NCBI RefSeq assembly: GCF_900113415.1
Contig: NZ_FOPH01000011.1
Span: forward strand, 1-64,000
Source of the DNA: Oribacterium sp. WCC10
Lineage (GTDB): Bacteria > Bacillota > Clostridia > Lachnospirales > Lachnospiraceae
DNA length: 64,000 nucleotides
Direction: 5' to 3'
Part shown: positions 43,702 through 53,539 of the stretch, one piece after another
Position numbering within the stretch: the first letter of the stretch is position 1
Layout: each line of letters opens with the position of its first letter
Program-made: the position numbers and the translations under genes
Notes under the pieces: generated by a model
The model's database searches: none
What the model was told of the DNA's origin: nothing
The model's input: only the letters and a program-made list of their open reading frames with translations

Positions 43702-45066
43702 TCAGCCGATAACTGCCTGAACACCCTCATTCATAGCCTGAACAGCCTCGTCGATAGTCGAAGACTCTGTCATGATGAGGTCGTGCTGCTCGTTGAGAAC
43801 TGTCTCAATCTCTGATGACTTCTCATTTGCAGGCATCTCGAGGAAAGTATGTGATGTTACGAGAGCTTCCTTTGAATTCTCATCCTGTGGGAATCCGTCC
43901 ATAGAAGCGATTGCGTTAACGATGTTGTCGTTTGTCATAGCAGGAATGTTTCCTGTTTCAGCAAGTACCTGTGCGCCCTGCTCTCCTGTTACGAACTGGA
44001 TGAAATCCCATGCCTCATCCTTGTGAGGAGCTGATGTAGGAAGTGCAAGAGCTGTGATGGTTGCAAGTGTTGAACCAGGCTCCACACCCTCAGCGTGAGG
44101 ATACTTAACCATGCCCCAGTTAGCGCAGTCTGTGTACTCGCCTGAAGCAACCTTGTTGATAAGAGTTGAGATGAACCATGAACCCATGTTCATCATAGCA
44201 ACATTACCCTGAGCAAATGCATCGCTGTAGTGAAGACCCTGGGTCTTGAGTGTTGCATAGTCCATGCATACACCGTCCTGCTGCTGCTTGAGAACCATCT
44301 CGTAGTATGGCTTTGTGAAATCGTAGTTGCCGCCAACGATAGTGTTCTTTCCGTCGAGGATACCATCAAGCTGGATGGTTGAACGCCATGTATGATAGTG
44401 AGCACCGTAAACCTCAGAACCAGGTGTTGTATCAGTTACCTTACGAGCAAGCTCATCGTACTGATCCCATGTCATATCGTTTGTCGGATAGTCAACTCCG
44501 GCCTTGTCAAATACGTCCTTGTTGTAGTAAAGAACCCAGATGTCTGAACGGAAAGGAAGCTCATAGAGCGCATCATTGATCTTTACCTGATCTGTGATTC
44601 CGCCATACTGTGAAAGGTCAATGCCGGCTTCCTTTATCTTGTCATCCAGCGGCTCAAGAACACCCTTGTTTACAAGTGTCATGTAACCCGGAACATCCTT
44701 GATGGTAACTACGTCGAAGTCTGAACCTGAACCTGAAAGCTGTGTTCCGAGAACTGTTGAGTAGTCGGTTGAACCAAGGTCTACCATCTCGATGTCAACG
44801 TTTGGATGCTCTGCCTTGTAAGCATCGATAAGTGGCTGATAATATGTGATGGATGATGCATCCCAAAGAGCCCACTTAAGAGTAACGGCATCACCTGTAC
44901 TCTCCTTTGCGGCCTCTGTGGCAGCGCTCTCCTTGGCTGCTTCTGTAGTGGCTGTTTCCTTTGCTGCGGCAGTTGTGGTTGCAGGAGCAGTGCTGCTTCC
45001 GCCACAAGCTGCAAGTGATGTTGCTGCAAGAGATGCAACAAGTACTGAACTTACGATCTTCTTCAT
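43702..45066 (-). CDS. sugar-binding lipoprotein of the CUT1 ABC transporter
   Basis: 454 residues. Signal and lipobox ATSLAAC (Cys20), an Ala/Thr/Glu-rich linker (21-60), then a family 1 extracellular solute-binding fold (TLKWALWDASSITYYQPLIDAYKAEHPNVDIEMV). Start ATG at 45066 has a GGGAGG upstream. It captures oligosaccharides for the two permeases. The adjacent divergent kinase/regulator pair probably controls it. Confidence 0.94.
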   Translation of the reverse strand: MKKIVSSVLVASLAATSLAACGGSSTAPATTTAAAKETATTEAAKESAATEAAKESTGDAVTLKWALWDASSITYYQPLIDAYKAEHPNVDIEMVDLGSTDYSTVLGTQLSGSGSDFDVVTIKDVPGYMTLVNKGVLEPLDDKIKEAGIDLSQYGGITDQVKINDALYELPFRSDIWVLYYNKDVFDKAGVDYPTNDMTWDQYDELARKVTDTTPGSEVYGAHYHTWRSTIQLDGILDGKNTIVGGNYDFTKPYYEMVLKQQQDGVCMDYATLKTQGLHYSDAFAQGNVAMMNMGSWFISTLINKVASGEYTDCANWGMVKYPHAEGVEPGSTLATITALALPTSAPHKDEAWDFIQFVTGEQGAQVLAETGNIPAMTNDNIVNAIASMDGFPQDENSKEALVTSHTFLEMPANEKSSEIETVLNEQHDLIMTESSTIDEAVQAMNEGVQAVIG

Positions 45067-45428
45067 TTTGATCCTCCCTTGAAAATTGAGTCAGCTTCTT
45101 TTATATGTTGGTTTTTGCTGACGTTTTTTTATCGCACGTTCTCGCTTCTGTCACGTGCATGTAGACATGCTGTAACAATGAATCAATAGTTGTTTCCTCG
45201 AGTCTTCTGTAAATAAATACTCATATTTACCGGAACAGGTATGAATGCTTTGTTACATTTGCCTTAAGTGTGATTTTATTGTAGAATTCAAATGCCCTTT
45301 TCGGAATATAAATTTTTCAAAGTAATTATGTCTTTTTTTAGATGTTTTTTAAAAGATGCACTTTCATTAGATTAAGATGCAAATATTTTATATCCGGAAA
45401 AAATATACCCTATTCTGTGTAATATATG
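45067..45428. other. divergent control region of binding protein and sensor kinase
   Basis: About 360 AT-rich bases without a gene. YesN-like regulators usually bind here, but I could not assign a site or promoter with confidence. Confidence 0.45.
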
Positions 45429-45552
45429 ATGATGCAAGGGTCAAAAGTACCAAATCACGTGCATGCACACTGATTCGAGACTTTATGACCCGCAAGAACA
45501 CGAATAACGTAGTCGTTTTGCATAGCAAAAGGACCCAAGTTTGAGTGTTCAG
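45429..45552 (+). repeat. palindromic element, modules A and B, abutting a kinase gene
   Basis: Left end ATGATGCAAGGGTCAAAAGT, module A, then module B (AACACGAATAACGTAGTCG and GTTTTGCATAGCAAAAGGAC) ending GAGTGTTCAG. It breaks off at the point where the full element has its linker. The next base is 33 bases before the kinase start codon, so it forms the leader of that mRNA. Confidence 0.85.
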
Positions 45553-45585
45553 ATGGGTATATTTCGGGCAGACGACGGGGTGAAA

Positions 45586-47427
45586 ATGAAAAAATCATCA
45601 AATCAAAAGGGCATAAAATTAATAAAGAAAAAACTGAGTTCTATAAGATTTCAGATTGTAATGTATTCCATGGGATTTGCTATCCTGGTATCTGCTCTTC
45701 TTGTCAGTATCTGCTACTTCTATATTAGAGCCAATTTAAGGAGAAATGTTCGTGAGACATCTGAGAGCAGTCTTCAGCTTTTAGGTTCAGAGATAGACAA
45801 GTCTCTTGATAATGCTGAGAATTTTGCCTTGTGGACCACCATAGACAGTACCATAAACACCTACCTTTATAGAATGACTCAGGAGGCAAAGGAAGCAGAT
45901 ACTCTTGATGCCGAGAAGCTTAAAGAGAGAAATGCTGTCGATCGGAGACTGGCATTATCCACATGGGAACATTTCAATAACGAGTACAATGCCATGGGAC
46001 GAACGAGACACATTCAGAGAGTCATCGTGAGTACAGTGGATGGACAGCATTATCTTCAATCCATCCAAAATGCTGCCATAACTTCATCCCAGGGCCTCAT
46101 AGGAAGGATAATGTCTACAAATTACTTCTATCATCTTCTTGAGGCAGAGGATTTTGAGTTTTACGGACTGAAGAATAGTCCTGCAAATCCGTTTTTAACA
46201 GAGCCGGTGATTCCTATGGTGAGACCGATCCAGTCATCATCCTCTTCAGAAGAAATTGGATTTGTGTATATGGAGGTATCACCAACAATTATCACATCAG
46301 TATTCAGCAACTATATTCTGGAATCGGATGAGCGGGTTTTTATCTCTATCGGACGGGGGCACAAATATGAGTTCAAGGACGGGGCTCTCAGCGAGTGTTC
46401 AACATTACCTGACGATATGGTGAGCTATCAGTTTAAGAACAAGGCATTTACACTGTATATTCTGCCATCCCGAAGAGCCATGGATATAAAGATGAACTAC
46501 TATCTCGCCATCATCGGACTGATAGGTTTTTCCATAATATTCATCGGACTTCTGTTGTGGCTTAGACTTGATCATGTCATTTCAGACCCCATCACAAAGC
46601 TCCTATATAAGCTTGAAAAGATAGGTGGCGGTGATTTTTCAAGAGATGAGTCTATCGAGTGGGATACTGAACTTGGGGCCATCGGAGCAGGTATAAATGC
46701 ATTATCCCAGAATGTAGAGAATCTGATGGAAAAGAAAGTGCAGGATGAAAAGAAAAAGCAGGAGCTGGAGTATCAGATACTTCAATCCCAGATCAATCCC
46801 CATTTTCTGTATAACACTTTGAATACCATAAAGTGGATGGCTACGATTCAGGGATCGGATGGAATCGCTGATATGTCCACTGCCCTCTCCCGGCTTCTTC
46901 GAAATATCTCGAAGAGCAAGGAAAATGTCATCCCGCTTTCGAAGGAACTTGATCTTGTGAAGGACTATTTCACAATCATGAAGTACAGATACGGTGGCAC
47001 TATAGAGTTTGATATAGACATTAAGGATCCGGTACTGCTCAGGGCAGGCGTGAACAGATTTTCGCTTCAACCCATCATCGAGAATGCCATCTTCCACGGT
47101 ATCGAACCTAAGGGCGGCGCAGGAAAGATAGTTGTGTCGGTATTTCTCAAGGAGCAGGGAGATGGAACCGGAATTGAGACTCAGGAAAGAAAACTCATGA
47201 TCATCGAAGTCAGGGATGACGGCATCGGGATGACACAGGAACAGATAGAAAAAACTCTTTCGGGTGAGCTTGAGGGGGCAGATGATTTCTTCCGTCATAT
47301 TGGTGTGGCCAATGTTTCTCAGAGGATAAAATACACCTTCGGGGAGGAGTACGGACTGTCCATTGAATCGGAAGTTTCAAAATACACTGTCATGAGGTTT
47401 ACTTTACCTTACATTGAGGCAGAATGA
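45586..47427 (+). CDS. sensor histidine kinase, YesM type
   Basis: 613 residues from ATG at 45586 (GGGGTGAAA upstream); in-frame starts before it lie in or against the repeat element. Two membrane helices (about 20-45 and 305-330) flank an extracellular sensor domain. A HAMP domain follows (VISDPITKLLYKLEKIGGGDFS). The phosphoacceptor His is in QSQINPHFLYNTLNTIKWMA and the ATPase domain has IIENAIFHGIEP and VRDDGIGM. It probably senses an oligosaccharide outside the cell. Confidence 0.93.
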   Translation: MKKSSNQKGIKLIKKKLSSIRFQIVMYSMGFAILVSALLVSICYFYIRANLRRNVRETSESSLQLLGSEIDKSLDNAENFALWTTIDSTINTYLYRMTQEAKEADTLDAEKLKERNAVDRRLALSTWEHFNNEYNAMGRTRHIQRVIVSTVDGQHYLQSIQNAAITSSQGLIGRIMSTNYFYHLLEAEDFEFYGLKNSPANPFLTEPVIPMVRPIQSSSSSEEIGFVYMEVSPTIITSVFSNYILESDERVFISIGRGHKYEFKDGALSECSTLPDDMVSYQFKNKAFTLYILPSRRAMDIKMNYYLAIIGLIGFSIIFIGLLLWLRLDHVISDPITKLLYKLEKIGGGDFSRDESIEWDTELGAIGAGINALSQNVENLMEKKVQDEKKKQELEYQILQSQINPHFLYNTLNTIKWMATIQGSDGIADMSTALSRLLRNISKSKENVIPLSKELDLVKDYFTIMKYRYGGTIEFDIDIKDPVLLRAGVNRFSLQPIIENAIFHGIEPKGGAGKIVVSVFLKEQGDGTGIETQERKLMIIEVRDDGIGMTQEQIEKTLSGELEGADDFFRHIGVANVSQRIKYTFGEEYGLSIESEVSKYTVMRFTLPYIEAE

Positions 47428-47511
47428 GATTTCCTTATTGTGATTATAAATTTCATTTGCGGGTGATTATTCTTAAGTGTTGTAGAATAGTCAGGTATAA
47501 ATACATTTTTT

Positions 47512-47585
47512 ATGATGTGAGTTTCAAGAGTATTTGCCACTCACAGATAAGCGCATCACGCACATAATCGTGCGAAATGTGATTT
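47512..47585 (-). repeat. palindromic element, right half, inverted
   Basis: ATGATGTGAGTTTCAAGAGT, TTTGCCACTCAC, AAGCGCATCACGCAC and the GCACATAATCGTGCG hairpin. It lies between the kinase and response regulator genes. Confidence 0.7.
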
Positions 47586-47658
47586 TATCGTATCAAGAGT
47601 AGTAAAGGTATATCCGTGACTTTTGATGGGATACAATATGGTTTAAGGATGTGGATTT

Positions 47659-49059
47659 ATGTATAGAGTTTTGATCGTGGATGATGAACCACTGGTTCAG
47701 GTGGGACTTAAGTCCATGTTACAGGGTATGGAAAATGTTGAAGTCATGGGCTCTGCGTCCAACGGACGGGATGCCTATGAAATGATAGAAAGCGGACGCC
47801 CGGATATAGTCATCGCAGACATCAAGATGCCTGTGATGACAGGACTTGAGCTTCTGGAGGAGTCCCACAGGCATTTTGGACCGGTGCCTGCATTTATTAT
47901 GCTAACGGCCTACGAAGAATTTGATATGGTGCGTAAGGCTTTGTCATTTCAGGCTGTGGACTATCTTGTGAAGGTGGAACTTGATAAGCAGCAGCTTTCT
48001 GAAGCTATAAAGAAAGCCGTAGTACGTATCGGTCAGGTGAAGAAGCCTGGAGTTAAAGGTTCAGAACAATCGGGACAGAGTGCGGACACGGTACAGCTTG
48101 AAGAGCTGAGACAGCGTTTCATGCTGAAGCTTCTTCATGGGGAGTTCACTGATGAAGGAGCGTTAAAACATGAGGCAAAAAATGTCAGGATGGATTTTAA
48201 ATTCAACAGATATATCGCGGCCTATGCGGAGATTGTGCCGGAATCAGATGACAATAAGCTTTCAAATGTGAATGAAGGATATTCAGCTACAGGATTTCAG
48301 GTGAATGAGGATAAAGCCTGTGATGTTAATAGGAACAAGGAAAAATCAGAAAGTCAGAATGAATCCGAAACAAACAGGATCATAACGCTCTACCGGTCAT
48401 GCCTTTCAATGACGAGAGAAATCGTGGAGAGATATGCGCCGTGCTATCTTGTTTCCAACGATACGGAACATTTCACTATACTCTTCTTCTTTACGGAGAA
48501 TACCCCGGTTGCAGAAAGTATGAATCATATTCAGGAAGCCGTGGAAAATGCTCACACAATGATAAACAATTACTTTAATGTTTCCATCCGCTTTGGTATA
48601 GGAACTGCGGTCTCCTCTCCTATGGATATACATACAACGTTTGAAGAGGCAAGAGACGCTGAAAAAGAGACAGATAAGGACGCTGCTATCAGACTTTTCA
48701 GCCATATAGTCGGAGCAAATCGCCGTTCCGGAAAGGATAAGCTTATCGCGGCCATTCAGGACTATATAGATGAGAACCTGAAGGGAAAACTTCAGCTTAA
48801 TGAAATCGCCGATGCCTTCGGACTTTCACCGGCATACCTGTCAGTTTTGTTCAAGAAGAACACGGATATCGGATTTTCCGAGTATGTCTATACCAGAAAG
48901 ATCGAACATGCAAAGAAGATGCTTCTCTCTGATGATATGAAGGTTTATGAGGTAGCCGATGCTCTTGGTTTTGAGTCTGCGTACTACTTCTCTAAGGTAT
49001 TTAAGAAGGTAACGGGAGTTTCACCGAGGGAATTTATTCAGGCTAAGACTGAAGGATGA
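47659..49059 (+). CDS. response regulator, YesN/AraC type
   Basis: 466 residues. The N-terminal receiver (1-125) has Asp54 in VIADIKMP as phosphorylation site, and the C-terminal AraC helix-turn-helix (about 365-462) has VADALGFESAYYFSKVFKKVTGVSPREF. The middle region contains an Asp/Glu/Ser/Asn-rich insertion (about 200-245, NKEKSESQNESETN). It pairs with the kinase upstream; targets are likely the binding-protein and glycosidase operons. Confidence 0.93.
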   Translation: MYRVLIVDDEPLVQVGLKSMLQGMENVEVMGSASNGRDAYEMIESGRPDIVIADIKMPVMTGLELLEESHRHFGPVPAFIMLTAYEEFDMVRKALSFQAVDYLVKVELDKQQLSEAIKKAVVRIGQVKKPGVKGSEQSGQSADTVQLEELRQRFMLKLLHGEFTDEGALKHEAKNVRMDFKFNRYIAAYAEIVPESDDNKLSNVNEGYSATGFQVNEDKACDVNRNKEKSESQNESETNRIITLYRSCLSMTREIVERYAPCYLVSNDTEHFTILFFFTENTPVAESMNHIQEAVENAHTMINNYFNVSIRFGIGTAVSSPMDIHTTFEEARDAEKETDKDAAIRLFSHIVGANRRSGKDKLIAAIQDYIDENLKGKLQLNEIADAFGLSPAYLSVLFKKNTDIGFSEYVYTRKIEHAKKMLLSDDMKVYEVADALGFESAYYFSKVFKKVTGVSPREFIQAKTEG

Positions 49060-49097
49060 TATTAACCGGAAAAATCAAAAGAGTGAACAATATAATA

Positions 49098-49119
49098 CCC
49101 CTCAGCCTGAGCTGAGGGG
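49098..49119 (+). terminator. hairpin after the response regulator
   Basis: CCCCTCAGC / GCTGAGGGG around CTGA, without a real T tract. Possibly a weak terminator for the two-component operon. Confidence 0.4.
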
Positions 49120-49190
49120 GTGTAACACATCAGTGTACAATGTTTAATTCAAAATAACTTCCCGGAATTTTCACTACTATCCTGTAATCC

Positions 49191-50693
49191 TCAATTAAAG
49201 AAATTGTGATTAAAGAGCTCACCGAACGGATTGAATGGTGAACGTGGGGTCAGGGTTTCTGTGATGATTCTTCGGATGGATTTCATTCTTGTTTCGTCAT
49301 CCTTGATGGCATCCACGTACTTTAACAGCTTGAACTGACCTTCCATATCGATTCCCATGGTTTCGTTGAAACGTTTTGAAATCTTACTGATTGAATCGTA
49401 GGTCTGCCTCAGACTGCTTCTGTTTTCGATGGCTGTATTGATGGTCTTTATGAACTCTCTCTTCGTAGTCATATCAGACAGCTCGTAGATAGCTTCACGA
49501 TTATCAAAAACTTTGTGTGCGATATCTCTTTCTTTTGCAGTCCATCCATATTCCTCTGATAACAAATATACGGTTTCGCTTTCTCCGTAATAATACAGTT
49601 CCTTATCACGGATAATAGCTAAAAGACCGGTATGTGCTTCTGTGAAATAGTTTTTTATCAGAGTCGGATCATTAAAAGGAAGCCTCACGATGCATAATCC
49701 GTTTTCGATACGCTTTGACTTTACGGCCATTGTTTCAAACTCATTCCATCCGTTTTCGTCATAACGATACAGAGCGGCTTCTTTTGCCATGTCTCTGATG
49801 GCTTTCTCGATGACTTCCATGCTGAGAGATCTCTTCTGCCCAACCCTGATCATTTCGCGGGCATGGCCTACTGCCTGAGCTTCCAACAGTTCTTCTCGTG
49901 CATTTAGCGGATTCATAAGAAGAGATGCCGTCTGAGAGATGACACTCTTATCTTCTGTCTGCACTAAAGGAAGAGTATATGACGGTTCAGGACCTTCAAC
50001 TCCCACTCCTATATTGATGACACTTCGATAGATTGATAAATATGAGCCGATGGAATTGTTTTGCCAGGTAATCGGATCACCGGTCTTTTCCGGTTCAATC
50101 TCAAAGAAATGCACATTGGCATAATTTGTATAGGCAGCCTTCAGCATATCGTATGCAATCTGGTTATACAGGCTGTTTTTAGCAATGAAAATATTAACCT
50201 TTTTTCCGACTTGTATGTTCTTTATGAAATCAGTTCGGAGCTTCTTGGTAGTACTGTTTCTGATTTCATTAGCAAGATCATCCATATCAATCTCGATGGA
50301 AGGTCTTGCTTTAATGTATGCGTACAGATCAAGGCCGGTCTGTGGTACTACAAAAAACTTTGCCCCTTTGTTTCTTGACTTTTGCAGATCGGATGATAAT
50401 ACCTCCATCATCTTTTCGATTTCAGTTTTATTATCCTGAGATGTATATTCACAAGATAAGAAATCCGTTACTTCATTATCGCCATCTTTTCTTGTTGTGA
50501 CGGACATGATCAATGTCTTTGTCGGGCCATCGTCTCTTGTGGTTATAGTTGAATGAGAGTCAAAGGAACATAAGAGCCGTCGCTCCAATGAACAAAGTTC
50601 CATTGAGTTTTCCTGATTGGATGCAGTTACGTTCCTGCTGGCGCTATCATCCTTGATTGTTTCATCGCTTTTTTTGTCAAAAATATTTAACAT
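49191..50693 (-). CDS. unrecognised 500-residue cytosolic protein
   Basis: 500 residues from ATG at 50693, with AAAAAGGATACC upstream. No signal peptide or membrane helix. The N-terminus is polar (KKSDETIKDDSASRN), the middle is alpha/beta with a possible strand-helix pattern (GKKVNIFIAKNSLYNQIAYDMLKAAY, GSYLSIYRSVINIGVGVEGP), and the C-terminus is helical, ending FGELFNHNFFN. No catalytic motif is recognised. It sits alone between the two-component system and the heparinase gene, with its own upstream region. It is too well formed, with good codon structure, to be a chance frame. Confidence 0.7.
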   Translation of the reverse strand: MLNIFDKKSDETIKDDSASRNVTASNQENSMELCSLERRLLCSFDSHSTITTRDDGPTKTLIMSVTTRKDGDNEVTDFLSCEYTSQDNKTEIEKMMEVLSSDLQKSRNKGAKFFVVPQTGLDLYAYIKARPSIEIDMDDLANEIRNSTTKKLRTDFIKNIQVGKKVNIFIAKNSLYNQIAYDMLKAAYTNYANVHFFEIEPEKTGDPITWQNNSIGSYLSIYRSVINIGVGVEGPEPSYTLPLVQTEDKSVISQTASLLMNPLNAREELLEAQAVGHAREMIRVGQKRSLSMEVIEKAIRDMAKEAALYRYDENGWNEFETMAVKSKRIENGLCIVRLPFNDPTLIKNYFTEAHTGLLAIIRDKELYYYGESETVYLLSEEYGWTAKERDIAHKVFDNREAIYELSDMTTKREFIKTINTAIENRSSLRQTYDSISKISKRFNETMGIDMEGQFKLLKYVDAIKDDETRMKSIRRIITETLTPRSPFNPFGELFNHNFFN

Positions 50694-50894
50694 GGTATCC
50701 TTTTTGTGTGTGATGAGTTTTACCGGAATGGTAAAAAAGTTATGCTGCAATTTCAAACTGTTATTCTTAAGTGTGCAGTATTGCACTAATTTAATTATAA
50801 ATTCTTTTAAAAATTTTTCAACAATGACAAAATGAAAAGAAGATGAAGAAAAAACAGAAATTAAAATATGAAAAAATGCACAAAAATTTACTGC
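50694..50894. other. AT-rich intergenic stretch before the orphan gene
   Basis: No gene seen. It must hold the promoter of the 500-residue protein gene, but I could not single one out. Confidence 0.4.
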
Positions 50895-50956
50895 ATAAAT
50901 ATAAATAATTAATACCGCAGGTTATGAAATGCTATAAATGCCATAACCTGCGGTAT
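50895..50956 (-). terminator. terminator after the heparinase-like gene
   Basis: Perfect 15-bp stem ATACCGCAGGTTATG / CATAACCTGCGGTAT, followed on the minus strand by TTAATTATTTATATTT. Confidence 0.75.
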
Positions 50957-50957
50957 A

Positions 50958-51078
50958 ACACTCAATCTTGAATCCTTTTGCTATGCCAAACGACTACGTT
51001 ATTAGTTTTCAAGTGGGTCATAAAGTCTCAAATCAACGTGCAGGCACGAGATCAGGTACTTTTGACCCCTTACATCAT
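50958..51078 (-). repeat. palindromic element, modules A and B, inverted
   Basis: Reverse complement reads ATGATGTAAGGGGTCAAAAG, module A with CGTGCCTGCACG and TTTGAGACTTTATGACCC, then AACGTAGTCGTTTGGCATAG and GAGTGTTAT. It is close to the copy at 45429 and ends at the same internal boundary. Confidence 0.85.
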
Positions 51079-51134
51079 CATTCTGTGACTTTCAGATCAA
51101 CCAGTGCGCAGCTTTGAATGGAAATGTCTCAAAA

Positions 51135-53450
51135 TCAAATGAAACTCAAAGTTACATCTTTTTGAGACGCAGTCATCCGGATTCTGTAGCATGAATGCTT
51201 CCATGTTTCTCCGAGACGTGGATCTGCTATGGGAAGCTCTTCTATCGTTATATCAGAGAAACCGCAGGCTTTGATCTTTCCGATAGTTCCAATCCTGATA
51301 ATGTGTTTATCTTCTTTTATATTATGAAGGCTGTTGGCATTATCCTGATGACAGGAACCTGTTTTATCAGGTAAAAAACCGGCATTTTCAGATAATGATG
51401 TATCACGACAGGAATCTTCTGTCTCCGGCTTTTCGTAGCATATTATATTCTCCACTAATGTCAGGTTTCCATCATAATGATCTTCAACCGATACTGCACC
51501 CGATTCAGATAATGTATCAAAAGAAGCATTATCGATATCCGATGAGCCTTTATGGAAACTTATGATGCGGTTAAATACTCCATCAAGTCCGGGGTAGGCA
51601 TTTTGAAGGTCCATGGAAAACATCGAGAGCGACGTGTCCATACTGCAGGAGACATTGGTTGCCCGATACTCCTCGCCGTCGTGCTCCATCAGGAGATTTC
51701 CTTCCGAATCATAGAAACATGGCAGATTATGATATTGTGACTGCATGGTCCAGATGTCGTACCTGTCTTTGGAAAATGTCTTTTTCGTGTAACTTCCGAC
51801 GCCGAGATCGATGATGAATGGGCGATTGTCTTTATAGATTATAAAACTGCCTGCATCGTTATGGTTGTGGGAGTCAGCATTGTCTCCGGCCTTTGCGGCA
51901 AGAACATAGTGAGAGTCACGGGTCACCATGAGACCGGTGCCCGGAAACCAGGCATCAGCCTTGGGGGAATGATCAGCACTGTGCTTCATCATTTTTTCAT
52001 GACACCGGGCGTTCAAAACATGGTACCAGAGGTTCTCTTCATTTACAGAAAGCCGTTCTTCCCAGGTTTCACTTCTGTAGTCCTTTGCGGCGAAATCCAT
52101 CATGGAAGGATCGGAAACAAGGGATCCGAATAGATATTCTCTGGCTCCTCTTCTTCCGGCATGAGGTGAACAGTCGGCAAAATTGATGTAGTAGTCGTCA
52201 CCTACATGAACTTTCATGATATATGTGGCAATGTTATGAATCTTTACTGCATCCGAAGAAAACTCATCCCTGAAACATTGAATCTTAGTTGAAGATGTTT
52301 TCTCACTTGTCTGTTCTTCTGAATCATTAAATCTGTCGCAGCTGATTTCTTTCTCAAAATGATGTTTCGTTCCGGTATAACATCTCTGAAAGGCATCAGA
52401 TATATCGTTCAGGATACTGAGACAACCGAAGAGGCAAAGCCCTGCGTGACTGTAATACTGGGCTCCTTCATCGCAACAACCGTCTTCTGCGTACTCAGAC
52501 AGGAAATGATGAACTGACTTAACTGACGAATCATATATTTTTTCAAGTTCCTGGCGGGTCGGTAAAAGATGTTTTGATTTCCAGTCAGGCGGATCCACTC
52601 TTCCGTCTTTATCAGAAAGACATTCAGCTATCTCTTTTGATGACATGATGCTGTTACTGAAGGCTGATACCGTACCGGAATCAATGTTTAAATCATCACC
52701 GGTATGGTTATTCATAACCGTAATTTTGTTATCTTTAGAATCGGAATCATCACATACCGGTCTGGTAAATGCTGTCAGAAGTACATTCTGTGTGATCCAT
52801 GGTGTCCAGTTGCACATAGGCTCCAGTCCGTTCCCCATCCACCAGAAGTGAAATTTCAGATATGGTGAAAGAACCCTCTCATAAAGAGCATTATCGATGG
52901 CAATGTTTATATAGGGGCTCTGACTGTTCAGCACCGGGCGAAGAAGTTTCTCCGAAACAGAAAGGATAGCTCCCGTTTCTCCGGCAAAAAGATCAACTAC
53001 AGGACGAGATACATCGGGATATGTGTACTGTCTTGTATCCCTTATGTAGCTGTTGTGGGCAGGAAGACACCAGGTTGTTTCGCCCATGATAAGATATATT
53101 CCATCTATGATCTTTGAGAGAAAACGCCCTTTGTTTTCTATACATTCACCCATGACGAGATGAGTCAGCATCCTGCGTCTTTTGAAGAATTTTTCTTCAA
53201 ATAATACACGATTTCCATCTTCTGAAAATCTGAGATAATCTGACATCTGTATCTCACTCCAGGGTTCAGCCAGTGCTTTTTCAGAAAGCTTCAGTCTCTC
53301 TTTTTTATAATCATCAGGGAGGTTTTCCCAAAATCTTCTGTCAGTTATATCCGGTAACAAAAAAGACCTGGTCTGGCCGAGTATACCATTTGACTCCGAA
53401 CGCATTTGTTTTTGATTGTTCGCTATTGAATTAGTTTCTAAAGATGACAT
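51135..53450 (-). CDS. heparinase II/III-like polysaccharide lyase family protein
   Basis: 771 residues. An N-terminal alpha/alpha barrel (about 30-450) is followed by a beta-sandwich with the heparinase II/III mark NADSHNHNDAGSFIIYKDNRPFIIDLGVGSYT. It should eliminate uronic-acid-containing glycans to unsaturated products, the substrates of GH88. No signal peptide is seen, so it would act inside on imported oligosaccharides. Three Ser/Asp/Glu/Asn-rich insertions occur (near residues 230-285, 360-385 and 680-720), which is why it is long for the family. AGGAG precedes the ATG. Confidence 0.85.
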   Translation of the reverse strand: MSSLETNSIANNQKQMRSESNGILGQTRSFLLPDITDRRFWENLPDDYKKERLKLSEKALAEPWSEIQMSDYLRFSEDGNRVLFEEKFFKRRRMLTHLVMGECIENKGRFLSKIIDGIYLIMGETTWCLPAHNSYIRDTRQYTYPDVSRPVVDLFAGETGAILSVSEKLLRPVLNSQSPYINIAIDNALYERVLSPYLKFHFWWMGNGLEPMCNWTPWITQNVLLTAFTRPVCDDSDSKDNKITVMNNHTGDDLNIDSGTVSAFSNSIMSSKEIAECLSDKDGRVDPPDWKSKHLLPTRQELEKIYDSSVKSVHHFLSEYAEDGCCDEGAQYYSHAGLCLFGCLSILNDISDAFQRCYTGTKHHFEKEISCDRFNDSEEQTSEKTSSTKIQCFRDEFSSDAVKIHNIATYIMKVHVGDDYYINFADCSPHAGRRGAREYLFGSLVSDPSMMDFAAKDYRSETWEERLSVNEENLWYHVLNARCHEKMMKHSADHSPKADAWFPGTGLMVTRDSHYVLAAKAGDNADSHNHNDAGSFIIYKDNRPFIIDLGVGSYTKKTFSKDRYDIWTMQSQYHNLPCFYDSEGNLLMEHDGEEYRATNVSCSMDTSLSMFSMDLQNAYPGLDGVFNRIISFHKGSSDIDNASFDTLSESGAVSVEDHYDGNLTLVENIICYEKPETEDSCRDTSLSENAGFLPDKTGSCHQDNANSLHNIKEDKHIIRIGTIGKIKACGFSDITIEELPIADPRLGETWKHSCYRIRMTASQKDVTLSFI

Positions 53451-53470
53451 AAATTACTCCTGATAATTGC

Positions 53471-53510
53471 ATGAGTCAAGGGACAAAAGCCTGTCCCACA
53501 GATCAAGCTG
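53471..53510 (+). repeat. module A variant of the palindromic element
   Basis: ATGAGTCAAGGGACAAAAGC and CTGTCCCACAGATCAAGC, shared with the site at 32494. It lies between the heparinase gene and the gene upstream of it. Confidence 0.55.
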
Positions 53511-53539
53511 TACTATATCGACTTTTGACAAGAACAACC

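Noticed and set aside
46702-47298. 198-codon minus-strand frame opposite the sensor kinase
   Set aside because: Mirror frame of the kinase catalytic region; no start signal and no homology.
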